Shown here: positions 1 through 10,276 of the stretch, in pieces
Numbering within the stretch: position 1 is the stretch's first letter
Layout of the letters: every line of letters starts with the position of its first letter
Source: Beroe ovata
Taxonomy: Eukaryota; Ctenophora; Nuda; Beroida; Beroidae
Direction: 5' to 3'
Assembly: GCA_946803715.1 (NCBI GenBank)
Contig: CAMPET010000376.1
Location: 19,970-37,302, forward strand
Length of the DNA: 17,333 bases
Made by a program: the position numbers and the translations under genes
The notes under the pieces: model-generated
Databases searched by the model: none
Seen by the model: the letters and a program-made list of their open reading frames with translations, nothing else
Told to the model about the DNA's origin: nothing

Positions 1-26
1 GTGTGTGTATGTGTGTGTGTGTGTGG
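1..26. repeat. GT microsatellite at window edge
   Basis: A short GT-rich simple repeat starts the window and is probably cut by its edge. No coding signal. Confidence 0.8.
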
Positions 27-359
27 GTGTCCATCTAGCGCATCTGTTACCACTTTTCTCAGTTCTTGTCTTTATTATTGCAATTCTCTCGCGTCTTTCA
101 TGACAAATTTCACGACTCACAAAACCCACGAATACTTTAATTCGTGAATACTTTCGCTCGCTTAGACGACGAAGCAAACTGATCACGTTTTTTACATTGT
201 TATAAAGGATCGATTTTCTCGTTGGTTTGTAAAGGCATATAAAAACAAAAGTAAGGACTGCAGTACATACCAAGAGTTGAAGAAACGAGCAGGAAACACA
301 CAATAACCACGACTCTGACTTCTCCTTGTTTCATGCTACCTGCGGTAAAATTGTTGGGA

Positions 360-373
360 GTTGCCATAGCAAC
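360..373 (+). promoter_or_regulatory. Perfect X-box motif (RFX-type site)
   Basis: The 14 bases GTTGCCATAGCAAC form an inverted repeat, GTTGC-CATA-GCAAC, and match the RFX X-box consensus GTHNYYATRRNAAC at every position. RFX factors use this site in animals, often near ciliary genes. The match is seen in the sequence; binding is inferred. Confidence 0.5.
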
Positions 374-388
374 ACTCGCCGCGCAACT

Positions 389-421
389 ATGGTAACATTG
401 TTACCATGGTTACGTGGTAAC
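389..421. promoter_or_regulatory. Inverted-repeat cluster next to the X-box
   Basis: Two short inverted repeats follow the X-box. Positions 389-407 have 9-base arms (ATGGTAACA / TGTTACCAT) around one base, and 409-421 have arms GTTAC / GTAAC around three bases. Between them, 400-413 matches the X-box consensus except for one base. The density suggests a composite regulatory site, but function is inferred only. Confidence 0.35.
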
Positions 422-593
422 AAATCACGTTCCTATAATAATGTAATGAATAAGTGTTGACTAACACGTGCAAAGCTACAATATACCACTCTATCACATG
501 AGATAAAGGTGCTGAGGGGAGGGGCAATTTTACTATCAGTATAATTGCACTGATCTACGTGGATAATGATCAGCTGTTACCTAGTTGTGACAT

Positions 594-607
594 CACTGTT
601 AACAGTG
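594..607. promoter_or_regulatory. 14-bp perfect palindrome
   Basis: CACTGTTAACAGTG is a perfect palindrome. It could be a dimeric transcription-factor site or a chance event. No family is assigned. Confidence 0.25.
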
Positions 608-760
608 TCAACTGTTAATTACTGTGTATGCGATGATGATATCTAATTGACGACCCCCTGCATGAATCGGTGCATAAAGCAACTTATGCCTGTAATTATA
701 CTATGTAGCAACCATACAAAGCAAGTCCGTTATGGAGCTAAATACGACATTCACGGCGCC

Positions 761-903
761 ACACACACACAAAAAACACACACACACACACGCACACACA
801 CAAACACACACACACACACATACACACACACACAGTAACACACACAGTAACACAGACACACACACATAGACACACACATAGACACACAAACACACACACA
901 CAC
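761..903. repeat. CA microsatellite, about 140 bp
   Basis: An imperfect CA repeat interrupted by AAAAA, TAGACA and AGTAACA variants. Open frames on both strands through it encode only Thr-His or Val-Cys runs and are artefacts of the repeat. Confidence 0.95.
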
Positions 904-1121
904 CTGTAAACGAACGAACGCCTACTACGCTAAGTGCACTAGCTCTCAAGAGGACAAACAAACCACCCTATGCTCCACTGAATTTGTGCTCTTCACCAAG
1001 AACAAATCCCAAGCTCTACTATACCATAAACTGTATTGTCCAGGCATAACATTCGACTCTGTCCCAGGAATCACTCACTCGTGGCGAATGCTTTTAGCAG
1101 GAAAACAATGCAATATAAACA

Positions 1122-1142
1122 CTCACACACACACACACACNC
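1122..1142. repeat. Short CA microsatellite with ambiguous base
   Basis: A CA run ends in an N at 1141, probably an unresolved repeat length. It is followed by a CT-rich stretch near 1160-1210. Confidence 0.85.
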
Positions 1143-1289
1143 GAGTCATTAATAACCTCTCCCCTCCCCCTCTCTCACTCTCTCACTCCGCGTCTATAAT
1201 TTCTCTCCTCCGGGTAATGTGTTCAGTAGAGAGCAGTTCCAGCTCCCTACCACAAAGTCCCTAAACCAACTACGACTCACAATGTGTGT

Positions 1290-1303
1290 GTTGCTATGGT
1301 AAC
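1290..1303 (+). promoter_or_regulatory. Second perfect X-box motif
   Basis: GTTGCTATGGTAAC matches the RFX X-box consensus GTHNYYATRRNAAC at every position. It lies about 1 kb upstream of the first coding exon of the GH31-like gene, so it could serve that gene's leader exon or an unseen gene. Binding is inferred. Confidence 0.4.
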
Positions 1304-2004
1304 ACCTGATCTGCAAATATCTTGGCACTTCTCATTCTCTTGGTCTATTGATCAAATACCAGAAATATCGTAATAACAGGAGAGTAGAAGTGGGGCAAAC
1401 TAGCTTCGACCCTCCTGAAGATTAAAAGCTGAGGAACCGTCCAAAAAATATCAAGTTGCAATATCCGTAGAGTTCATGAACGCGATGCTTCATCGATATT
1501 ATGAATATCAAATCTGCTCAAAACGTGATTTCGATAACAACGTTATAATTTTATAACAATGAGCGAACTATGAGAGATGTGAAAGATTGTATAAATGTCA
1601 AACTTGTGAGAGGAGTGTGAAACCTATAATAGAGCTGTTCTCTATTATAGTGCAGGTTCATGATGACACAGAATCCTAGTGTATAGAGCTGTTCCACAGT
1701 CAGAGAGGGGAAGCTGTGGTAACGATCAGCTGCTGTTGGGTTCAAGCACATTCCTTGGTGAGGTCCAGTAAATTGATTGGTATTCTAATTATCTCAACGA
1801 TTTATTATATATGAACCTCAATTTGATAAAATATTGCAGTTTCATCACTCACAATAACCTTTGTGACATCAACAACAAGTACCCATATCGTGGGTATCCA
1901 CAGATATGATACAATTTTCCAGGAGCATCACTTTCATCCTCATGAGCTCCTCATGGATATTCAATCTAATCCCCGACTCAATTAACATGTTCAGAAGGGC
2001 ATCA

Positions 2005-2040
<36 letters not shown>

Positions 2041-2104
2041 CGTGTTTGTGTGTTTAAAACATTGTAAACCAATTATCAGAGTNTGTGTGTGTGTGTGTGT
2101 GTGT
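2005..2104. repeat. Two GT microsatellites
   Basis: GT-rich runs at about 2005-2054 and 2081-2104 flank a short unique segment. An N sits at 2083. No coding value. Confidence 0.9.
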
Positions 2105-2249
2105 ATTTAATGGATTGGTGCAGGATTCCATCCCCTATTCCCACATATTATGATCACCCAGAGCTTTTTGGTCAGTTTTGTGTACTGTATGCGTCCCACA
2201 ACCACACCAATATATTCCGTTTCGATAATGTACGATAGATACCCCTATC

Positions 2250-2291
2250 TTTTTGCGGCATTCCCCCTATCCCTCTCTCTCTCGCCCCCAG
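2250..2291 (+). other. Polypyrimidine tract and splice acceptor before first coding exon
   Basis: A long C/T tract ends in CCCCCAG at 2285-2291, only five bases before the ATG at 2297. This is a textbook 3' splice site. It implies that a non-coding or trans-spliced leader joins just before the start codon, or that a further coding exon lies upstream. I could not identify that exon. Confidence 0.55.
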
Positions 2292-2296
2292 AAGGT

Positions 2297-5200
2297 ATGC
2301 ACCGTCTCCACACTTCACTCTCCACTTCATCATCTGGAGAAGGACGAGGAGATGACGAGCTGGACGGCATACACATCAGTGACGTAGACGATGATGATGA
2401 CGTCATTCACGCGGGTATCCGCGCCACGGGGAATATGACGGGTCATGTCACCTACCCCGGCCGAGGACAGGATTATGTGGTCCTTCCCACAGAGATTGAG
2501 ACTACCACGACCCCCGTGAGTAGTGAATATAACGCGTGAGTAGTTAATATAACGCTAGAAGCAAACGAAATTGGTAGAAGAGAGGTTGTACTTGTAGCTT
2601 TTTAGATCTAGTGTAACCAGTTCCACAACTTCCAGCATTCTTCTCTGCAATTCCCAGTGGTCTCAGAGTGATCAATAAGCAAATATGACGCGAATATATT
2701 CAAATGATTTAAAGCGATCATTACTCAGACTGAAACGTGAGTAGGGCATTGCACAATGCACAAGCTCAAACTCACGCTTTACATAAGTACCTGCTTAACA
2801 GCTATCAAACAACAATCAAACAACCGAACAACAATCGAACAACAATCAGACATTAAGATGAAGCTTGACACGCGCATGTCATCCATAGCTACCCACACAC
2901 ATAAACACAGACACAGTGACAGACGCAGTACACATACTTGCTATTATAAAGCATTAACTGATGAGATTGAATATTGACACACGCCAATGACAGCGATCAC
3001 ACCGCTATAGTCGCGACTAAAGGTATTATAGGTGAGATGGGCAGAGCTTACATGAGTACATAATATGGTAGGTATAAAATGGGTGATCAGCGGTTATTAA
3101 CACCGCTGTAGAGAAAAATAAAACGAGAAGAGGGAGCGCTTTCTCGTCAATTTTAATCACAGAGAAACCGGGCAAAAGAACAAACTCCGCTGATCATTGA
3201 CCCCCGCTCCGCTCCTTCCTATTAAGTGATCTGAGAGGTGTACGATTTTCTGTCAATGACAGTACGACAGTGTATCATGATAGTGATACCGGTGACGGTC
3301 TGTCATAATACCATGGTTGATATCTATTGGAGACAGGTGGATCTGATATCTGCACGTGCACGCGCGGCTTAATAATGACCAGTGTGCGTCTAGTATTATA
3401 ATAGGCTGATAAACACACAGACAGCTGTGCACGCTTAAGAAACACTGAGGCAGCAAATGGCTCCTTAGCATAGACCGTATTATATTATCAGAATTACACT
3501 ATATTTCACAACAGTAAGGCGTGGTAGTTTACTATGAGGTATGTGTGTGTGTCATTGTGTAGCTACTAACTGTACCTAAATGAAGAGTAGAAGCGTGACT
3601 AACTCTCACAAGACGTGTTATGCGATGATAGGTGACAGTCATTGACAGTCATTGACACACCGTGATCATAGTAACACTGCTTCATCTTCCACAGGTGGTA
3701 CAGACACCTGCAGTTGATGACAGGAGGAGGAGACGATTGTGTGTCATAGGTGGAGGTGTCAGCTTTGTCATCGCTGTCATCATCATCGTTCTCTGTGTCA
3801 TAGTCGGAGTCCTCAATCAGCACAAGGTGATGTCGGTGGGAGCGAACTGATAACTCATACAGGGTGTCGAAAACTGATTGTTAGGGGTCCAAAATAGAAT
3901 TAGAACTGATTTAAGGGGGACAAACTCATAATTAATGCTAAGCAAAACTAGATAGGGGGATATTGTACTGATATAGCCAACCTACGTTCAAACTTGTTAA
4001 ACACTGTTTCTTTAGAAAGTATCGCGTGAAAACTTGAATCAGGTAGAAAAAAGACTGTCAATGTCGAAGTCTATATTGTGCGAGAAAGCTACAGTCACAC
4101 CCATAATAAAGTGTGTCTACCATCGTTCCGTATAAAATTATGAAAAACAATAACAAATAATCTTGATAAATAGCAGCATTCTTGAGTGAGCAAAATATAC
4201 GAATTCCAGCTGGCACACACGCTGTCTTCCACAGCGCTCAATGAGCAAAGCATGTGAGAACTATCTCTCATGAGGACACTACTAATTAAGTTTAGCATCA
4301 GGTGTGGAGTAATAACGCTACTCGCGAACAGTAGCATTACAATACCTAGCTGTGATATCCGAAAATACCCTCCATCACGTGAGCAGAAATAGTGTAAATC
4401 GCAGAGCAGTTCACGTTCACAAGTGTTCATCTTCTTCAAAAGTATCATATATACCGCAGTATCATAGGCGCACAAACACACACACACATACAGTCACACA
4501 CACACACACGCATACACACACGCATACACAGTCACACACACACACACATAANTACACACACACACACGTCACACACACACACATATTTCAGGGACGAGGT
4601 AAGGGTTACTTGGCTGGAACACTGGAGTGTAGACTAGCCGGAACGGATCCTACGATGGCAAGTACATTCACGTCATAGTCTCACTTCAGCGTATGATTGT
4701 TAGACAGCTATGATCGATAGACCGCAACCTAGTCGGCGAAGATTATACTTACTCTTCATCGCATGACTAGAATGATAGTGATAGACATTAACTTTCTCAT
4801 CTTAGGATGACTGTCAATCGGCTGGGTGCATCTTCAACTCAGGAGAATCAAAGTGAGAGTCAAATTCTACAATAATAGTCACTTCTTTGAGTTAGAAAGC
4901 TCCACTATCCGTAATCGATACCTATATAGTCGTTAGGTGTTTGGAAAACTATCCACGATTCAGATTGATAGCAACACCAATTCTCCAGGTGCTACTACCC
5001 TCTGGAGTCCCCTTATACAGTCCAAGCTATAGATAAGATAGAGCAGAGTACTCTCCTGACACTTCAGCTGAATTTACCAACAAGTAACAGCACCAAGCTT
5101 ATCATACCAAACACGATATACGTTGCTGTGACGCTAGGAAAAACAGCGCGGATACAGGTTTCAACCACTCGAGCAGACGCATATCAGTGATGTGATTTAT

Positions 5201-8200
5201 TTAATGTTTGATTAAGTTATTATGGCGACATGAGCTGAAGTTCATGATGATCTGCAGGCTTCACTGGATGTTCAGAGAATAACTGAAGAACTATCAGCTG
5301 CAAAAACAACAAGCATCCAACCTAAATTAAACGTAACAACTTCTTCTATCGGCGAGGTTTTCAGCTTGCAGATAACGAAATCCACATATACGGGAGGTAA
5401 ACAATAAAGGAAGGGCTAATAGAAATGGTAAATAATTGGGATAACTGGATGGTCGACACATTTGATGCTCATTTTAATCTGCTGGTGTGGGATCACTTCT
5501 AATTGGAAAGTAATTCTTGTAAAATTCACGCCCCGACAAAATTCTTGCGATCACTCGAAATGGGAAGCAAATCGAAGATAGGTGACGAATAGTATAGGGA
5601 TTCATATGGTGACGGCTTGAATCCTCCTCGCTCGAATCTCAATTTTATTGACAATGAGGCAGCTGTAGTTAGTATAGACACATCTCATCGCTCATTGGAG
5701 GTAGCAGAATTAGCATCCATAATGGAGCATATGGTCAAAGAGTCTATGGGGGACGGGGTATGGTTGGTGATAACTCTATCTTATTATAGAGTGGCAGGCC
5801 CCCTCTTCAACCACCCTCATGTATTAATCAAGATCCCGACGCGCACAATAACTGGATTCGTTGACCACGATTAACAATTTATACATTATGCTTCATCACT
5901 GGGGCCGTAAGGAGGCTATTGTAATTAATAATTATGATTTGGGTGACAATTCATGTGCAGCCAGCATCTTTATAATTGGCATCTGATTAGAAATAACTTT
6001 GCCGAGGAGGCGCGCATGCGAGGCACACGTGCTCTCTGAAATTGTGATAAAATCATGTTGAAGTAAGTCTCCTCAGCGGAATGGAGGGACGATGTGATAT
6101 TTGACTCTCATGGCTGCCCCATTGTGCTCTCACCGGATTACATAGAGTTTGGGGCACGGATACGAGTTACTTCAGACATCGTGTCAGGCCCAGGGAGGTC
6201 AAGAAAACCCGGTGAAGACATCATGGTGAGTGTAATAATCTGCACTTATTTCGACCCTACAATTATAAGTGGTACCATACTACCATAGGGCCCTTGTCCC
6301 TTATTGTACTATAGGAGATGATCTGTCGTCAACCTACCTATCCTAATTCTGTGTACAATAGCAATGTGTTGCGTCTGCCCATTGCGTCTCTCTTATCGCT
6401 GTCTAGTGTCTAGAGCTGCACAATATCATACAATTATACTCCAAGGTTTGGAGTAGCAAGCACAATCACGACCTACCCTATTTCTATGGACTAATGCCGA
6501 GCAACGAAACGACATCAGCATCCTACATCGGAGCAGCCATGAACTCCTCTGCTCCAATGAGAATATCATTCTCTATCCTGGATGACAGTGAGGAGTATCT
6601 ACAAGTGAACTACGCTATGCTTGGTGGAGTTCTGGATTTGTTCGTGATAGTTGGAGAATGGCAGCCGCCAGCATTAGCTATGGAGCTGACGAAAATCTTC
6701 GGTAAGTGTTGTTATTAGCGAGTGTTATATAACAGCTAATCAAAAATAAAAGAACGATAAAAAGTGGTTGAGAAAATTAATTCGCCTGCAATAGGGTAGT
6801 AGGGTACTTCATTCATGCGATTTTAAAACCTGGGGAGAGCCAATTTTCAACTTTACAATAATTAGGTCTAAATTACAGTGAATAATCGCAGGGACAGCAC
6901 AGAGACCTCCATTCTGGAGTCTGGGTACACTAGTTGATATCTATGATGAAGATGCTACTTCAGCTGGATCGGTATTGGGTCATGTTGGGATCTCTAACTC
7001 ACGTGATGATTCCTCCTACTCGAATTACCAGTATACTGTAGGGTGAGAGCTCCGTTTCAAATCATCATATGAGTTCAGAACTGCAGCTACTACATAACAT
7101 ATCAGCGTGAAATGAAATTATGAGAGGGGGAATATGAGAGGGCGGGCTATAGAGCTGTGATCATTAATCAGACTGATTATAGTGAATGAAAATGAGTGGG
7201 GAGAGAGAGTGTAGAAGAGCTGGGGGCTCTGAAAATCATAGTGTGAAGCGAGTCCAGCTCTATAATATGCAACTACTATATCGCACAGGTATGTCGGCCC
7301 AACGCTATCCAGTGAATCAGGCAAGGTCCCCACAATCAAGACCTCACATGGTATTGAATATCTCGGCACGACCAGGGCGGATGATGGACCATTGGCACCA
7401 TATGTCGACTATACATACGCGGACGCATCAGTTATACACGACACAGATAGGGACCACGCTGGATACAATCTCCGTGACAATTTCCCCCTCAATCACGCAG
7501 AGCTGGACTGCGAGGAAAACGTGTTGAACCACTCACCGTACATCAGGATAACGGGGAAACCACTCTACCATGGTATGTGTGCAGCTCATGATCAACCACG
7601 ATTATGTAGTATGTACAACCACGATTATGTACAACCACGATTATGTACAGCCACATCTAAATGAAAACAAGGAAAGAAGTTGAATAGCTTCATGACACGA
7701 AGCAAAATGCTGATGGAGCTCCAGTTACATTCCCTAACTAGTAAATGCTTGTTTGAGATAGGCCGAAACCGGCAGTTTTTGACAAATGCATACCGCGTAG
7801 CGAATGCCCTGTGTCATAATACCTGACTACTTACAACAGTATGACTATTGACTATGTATAGTACTAGCCCCGATGTCTGTACCACTCGTGCAGTTACCGA
7901 CAATATGCGCATGATGCTGGCAACACATTAACAGCTGCCGCGTGTGAGGTCATATCCAACAGTATGTATTCCTACATAATTATAAAAAACCTATTATAAC
8001 CTATTATTAAACATAACAAGCAAAATCATGACCTTTCAATTGAATCATAACCACGCATAGCGCATCAATAATATTTTGCTAAGTACATAAGTATCTGAGT
8101 CCTAATCATGCGTTAGAGTAATCACACTTCCATTTCATAGAAACCCTCTGCCCGGACTTCATACACCACAACAACAACAGCATTCGACACAGGATGGTCC

Positions 8201-10276
8201 ATAATCAGTACGGAACCCTGTAAGTTCTCATGTAACTGAAATAGGTATAGCAACTATATATAACCTCCTGCTGGCTTTTCCTTCGCTTTTTGCTATCAAA
8301 ACATCCCCAAAAGCCCGATGGGAAACATTGATAGAGAACCAGCTTATTGCATTACTATCACCTGAATTTTTTCCGCACGGTGATAGACAAGCAAAAGCGT
8401 ATTCCTCCGTCTCAACTAAGCGGCAACTCATACTGAGTGATAGTTTGGGATTGGGAGGGGGTAAATACGCTGTGAAATCTGTATACGTGCAGGGTGATGA
8501 GGACCATGCAGACTTAATAGATCAGGTGAGATGAACAGACGATCGCAGAACTATTCCTTCAGGGTGTGCCAAAAACACAGGCTGTGCCCACAAATAACAC
8601 CCGGTGTATTTGGCACACATTGTAATTTCGAATGAGTATGTAATCAGTAATCACCTATATCCTGGAGCTGAGCTGCATGATATGTATGTTTACACGAGGA
8701 CCTAAATTAGTATATTTTACACTATTTTTAGATGGTGTCAACTGTAATATGGTACGGAATGATAGGGATGAACGTGATAGTTAGACTACAGGACGGCGTA
8801 GAGGATACAAGGTTGATAAAACACTATCACCTGTTAAACACATTCCTTCCTTTTACTGCAGGTGGTTAGAATGAATCAATGTAAATTCAAAAAGAATTTA
8901 AATTTTGGATTGGTTCTTTTAATAACATCAAACTTTAATCTCAGTGCACAAAGAGGCTCTACTGACTCTCGATATTGACACCCGAACCACAATACGAGCA
9001 TTCATGACCACCAAATTAGAATTCTTCCCCGAGTGGATGAGAGTTCTCCATCTTGCTGAATCAGTGGGAATCCCACCCGTGATGGAAGTGTCGGACAGAT
9101 TCCCTGAGCAAGGAGGCAGCGAGGTGAACTCAACGAGGCGATTCTTGATCGGAGAGAAGATCCTTGTGGCATATGACATGACTGATGGCGGCATGCCATT
9201 GACAGTACGCCTACCAGAGCAGTCTGGCCGGTCATGGTATCACTATGGAGATGACAGATTTTATCACAAAGTTACAGGTTTGTGTATACTGCATGCGATT
9301 GCGCACGTGCAATGTTCACACTTCATACACGTGCAATATCAGTATGGGCAGTGTATATCACAATCCATCATGATATCAATGGAGGAATATTGTTGCAGGA
9401 AACACAGTGGTTAAAGAAGATCTCTATGAACCGATGAAGCACTATTTTATAGCATCACCCGGCATTCTGGTCAGGAGTCAAATTGATTCCGTAGACAGTG
9501 ATATGGAATTGATCAAGTGAATACTGGCTGGTACCCTTGTCTAGGTCACAGGGTGCCTTAGAATACATATCATTGACTCTTGATGAAACCGAATCCGGAG
9601 ATTTTCGGTAAAGTCTCCAGCAATAACACTCCACTCTCTCTTCCCAGGTCTGCCAGCTTGGATATAACGATATTTGCGGGCGATCCTCGAGAAGACGAAT
9701 TTGGAAGCTGGTCAGATAGCTACCTCCTCATTGAGGGAGACGACGATGAGCTTCATCTCGAAATCACTGTGACACACAATTCGGGAGGGATCTCACTTGT
9801 CATTGAGCCAGTTGTGAAGGGTGATGGATCAGATGCCAGGTTCGCTATTGTTCATAGATCATCATACAAAATTACTAGGGTGACTATAGCCTGCTAATAA
9901 ATAGTCGCGTAAATTTGTGAAATATCACTAATATGAAGTTTTTATTGCGATATACCTACAACAAGTGTCAAGTGCTGTCAGCTAACGGTGCCCATTACCC
10001 CGACATTGACGCTAACCTCAACCCTGTTTCAATTCAGAAGTTTCAATAACTTTGAACCCCCAACTATATGCACGCAGGAGATGGGGCACGATCCAGTTTG
10101 CGGAGGGCTCACTCCAAGGAATATTCCAGGGAGTCATGATGAATGGAGTTGAACTCGATCCCATGTGCTATCTCTACCACCCGGAATCAGACTGGTTAGG
10201 CATCTACATGAACAATGACTTTGAGGAAAACCCCTCACTTCACACGAGATATGAAATAAACGTGCTATATAGATAA
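2297..10276 (+). CDS. GH31-like type II membrane protein, probable pseudoenzyme (17 exons, 933 aa)
   Basis: Exons: 2297-2515, 3695-3826, 4592-4657, 4806-4852, 4989-5157, 5258-5396, 6077-6225, 6446-6701, 6892-7042, 7289-7572, 8141-8219, 8387-8525, 8732-8861, 8945-9277, 9399-9516, 9648-9839, 10078-10276; every junction keeps phase. Residues 1-82 are an acidic cytosolic tail, then RRRRR (83-87), a membrane helix (about 88-113), a trefoil remnant (130-156), the N-terminal beta domain, a TIM-barrel region opening with PPFWSLG (398-404), a HNxYG block (558-562), and a C-terminal beta domain (FLIGEKILVA, 720-729). Order, topology and length match GAA/sucrase-isomaltase. Those enzymes cleave alpha-glucosides. 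Here the WIDMNE nucleophile motif reads about YNLRDNF (502-508), SRSTF reads SDSLG (581-585), and GADICGF is lost, so catalysis is unlikely. Weakest calls: the start (2297), the 4657 GC donor, and the 9839 donor. A fast-evolving enzyme with changed specificity is the alternative. Confidence 0.72.
2516..3694 (+). other. Intron 1 of GH31-like gene (1179 bp)
   Basis: Starts GTGAGT and ends TTCCACAG, phase 0. It contains a short direct repeat of AGTCATTGAC near 3635-3657 and no convincing exon. Open frames on both strands in it have no recognisable content. Confidence 0.7.
3827..4591 (+). other. Intron 2 of GH31-like gene, ending in a CA microsatellite
   Basis: Starts GTGATG and ends ATATTTCAG, phase 0. 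The last 120 bp are mostly CA repeat (4471-4582) with an N at 4552, so the usual polypyrimidine tract is reduced to a few T residues. No coding exon seen. Confidence 0.65.
4471..4582. repeat. CA microsatellite beside a splice acceptor
   Basis: An imperfect CA/CATA repeat with an N at 4552. It ends nine bases before the predicted exon at 4592. Confidence 0.95.
5397..6076 (+). other. Intron 6 of GH31-like gene (680 bp)
   Basis: Starts GTAAAC and ends CTCCTCAG, phase 1. It contains an 85-codon open frame (5617-5874), but the flanking exons join in phase without it and its translation does not resemble the GH31 segment expected here. Treated as non-coding. Confidence 0.6.
7573..8140 (+). other. 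Intron 10 of GH31-like gene (568 bp)
   Basis: Starts GTATGT and ends TTTCATAG, phase 1. It holds a 16-bp triplicated repeat near its 5' end and nothing else recognisable. Confidence 0.65.
7593..7647. repeat. 16-bp motif in three copies
   Basis: CAACCACGATTATGTA occurs at 7593-7608, 7616-7631 and 7632-7647. The last two copies are directly adjacent. Intronic minisatellite. Confidence 0.9.
9896..9901 (+). promoter_or_regulatory. Possible intronic polyadenylation signal
   Basis: AATAAA overlaps the stop codon (9895-9897) reached if exon 16 of the GH31-like gene reads through its donor at 9840. It could end a shorter isoform with a different C-terminus. No transcript evidence is available. Confidence 0.25.

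Larger units (their letters stand above)
27..2291. other. Upstream non-coding region of the GH31-like gene
   Basis: No exon with family resemblance is visible on either strand. Short open frames here are read through CA/GT repeats or lack any recognisable content. The stretch holds X-box-like motifs, palindromes and several microsatellites, listed separately. A non-coding leader exon of the GH31-like gene may lie here, because a strong splice acceptor precedes its first ATG. It may also hold the promoter of a gene to the left of the window. Confidence 0.5.

Noticed and set aside
701-961. Cys/Val-rich open frame on the minus strand
   Set aside because: It is translated CA/GT microsatellite.
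4095-4487. 130-codon minus-strand open frame
   Set aside because: It lies inside intron 2 of the GH31-like gene, runs into the CA repeat, and has no family resemblance.
5617-5874. 85-codon plus-strand open frame between GH31-like exons 6 and 7
   Set aside because: The flanking exons join in phase and in family order without it, and the translation does not match any GH31 segment.
8240-8386. Open continuation upstream of GH31-like exon 12
   Set aside because: It would add about 50 residues not found in GH31. The acceptor at 8386 restores phase and gives the expected spacing between HNxYG and TKR.
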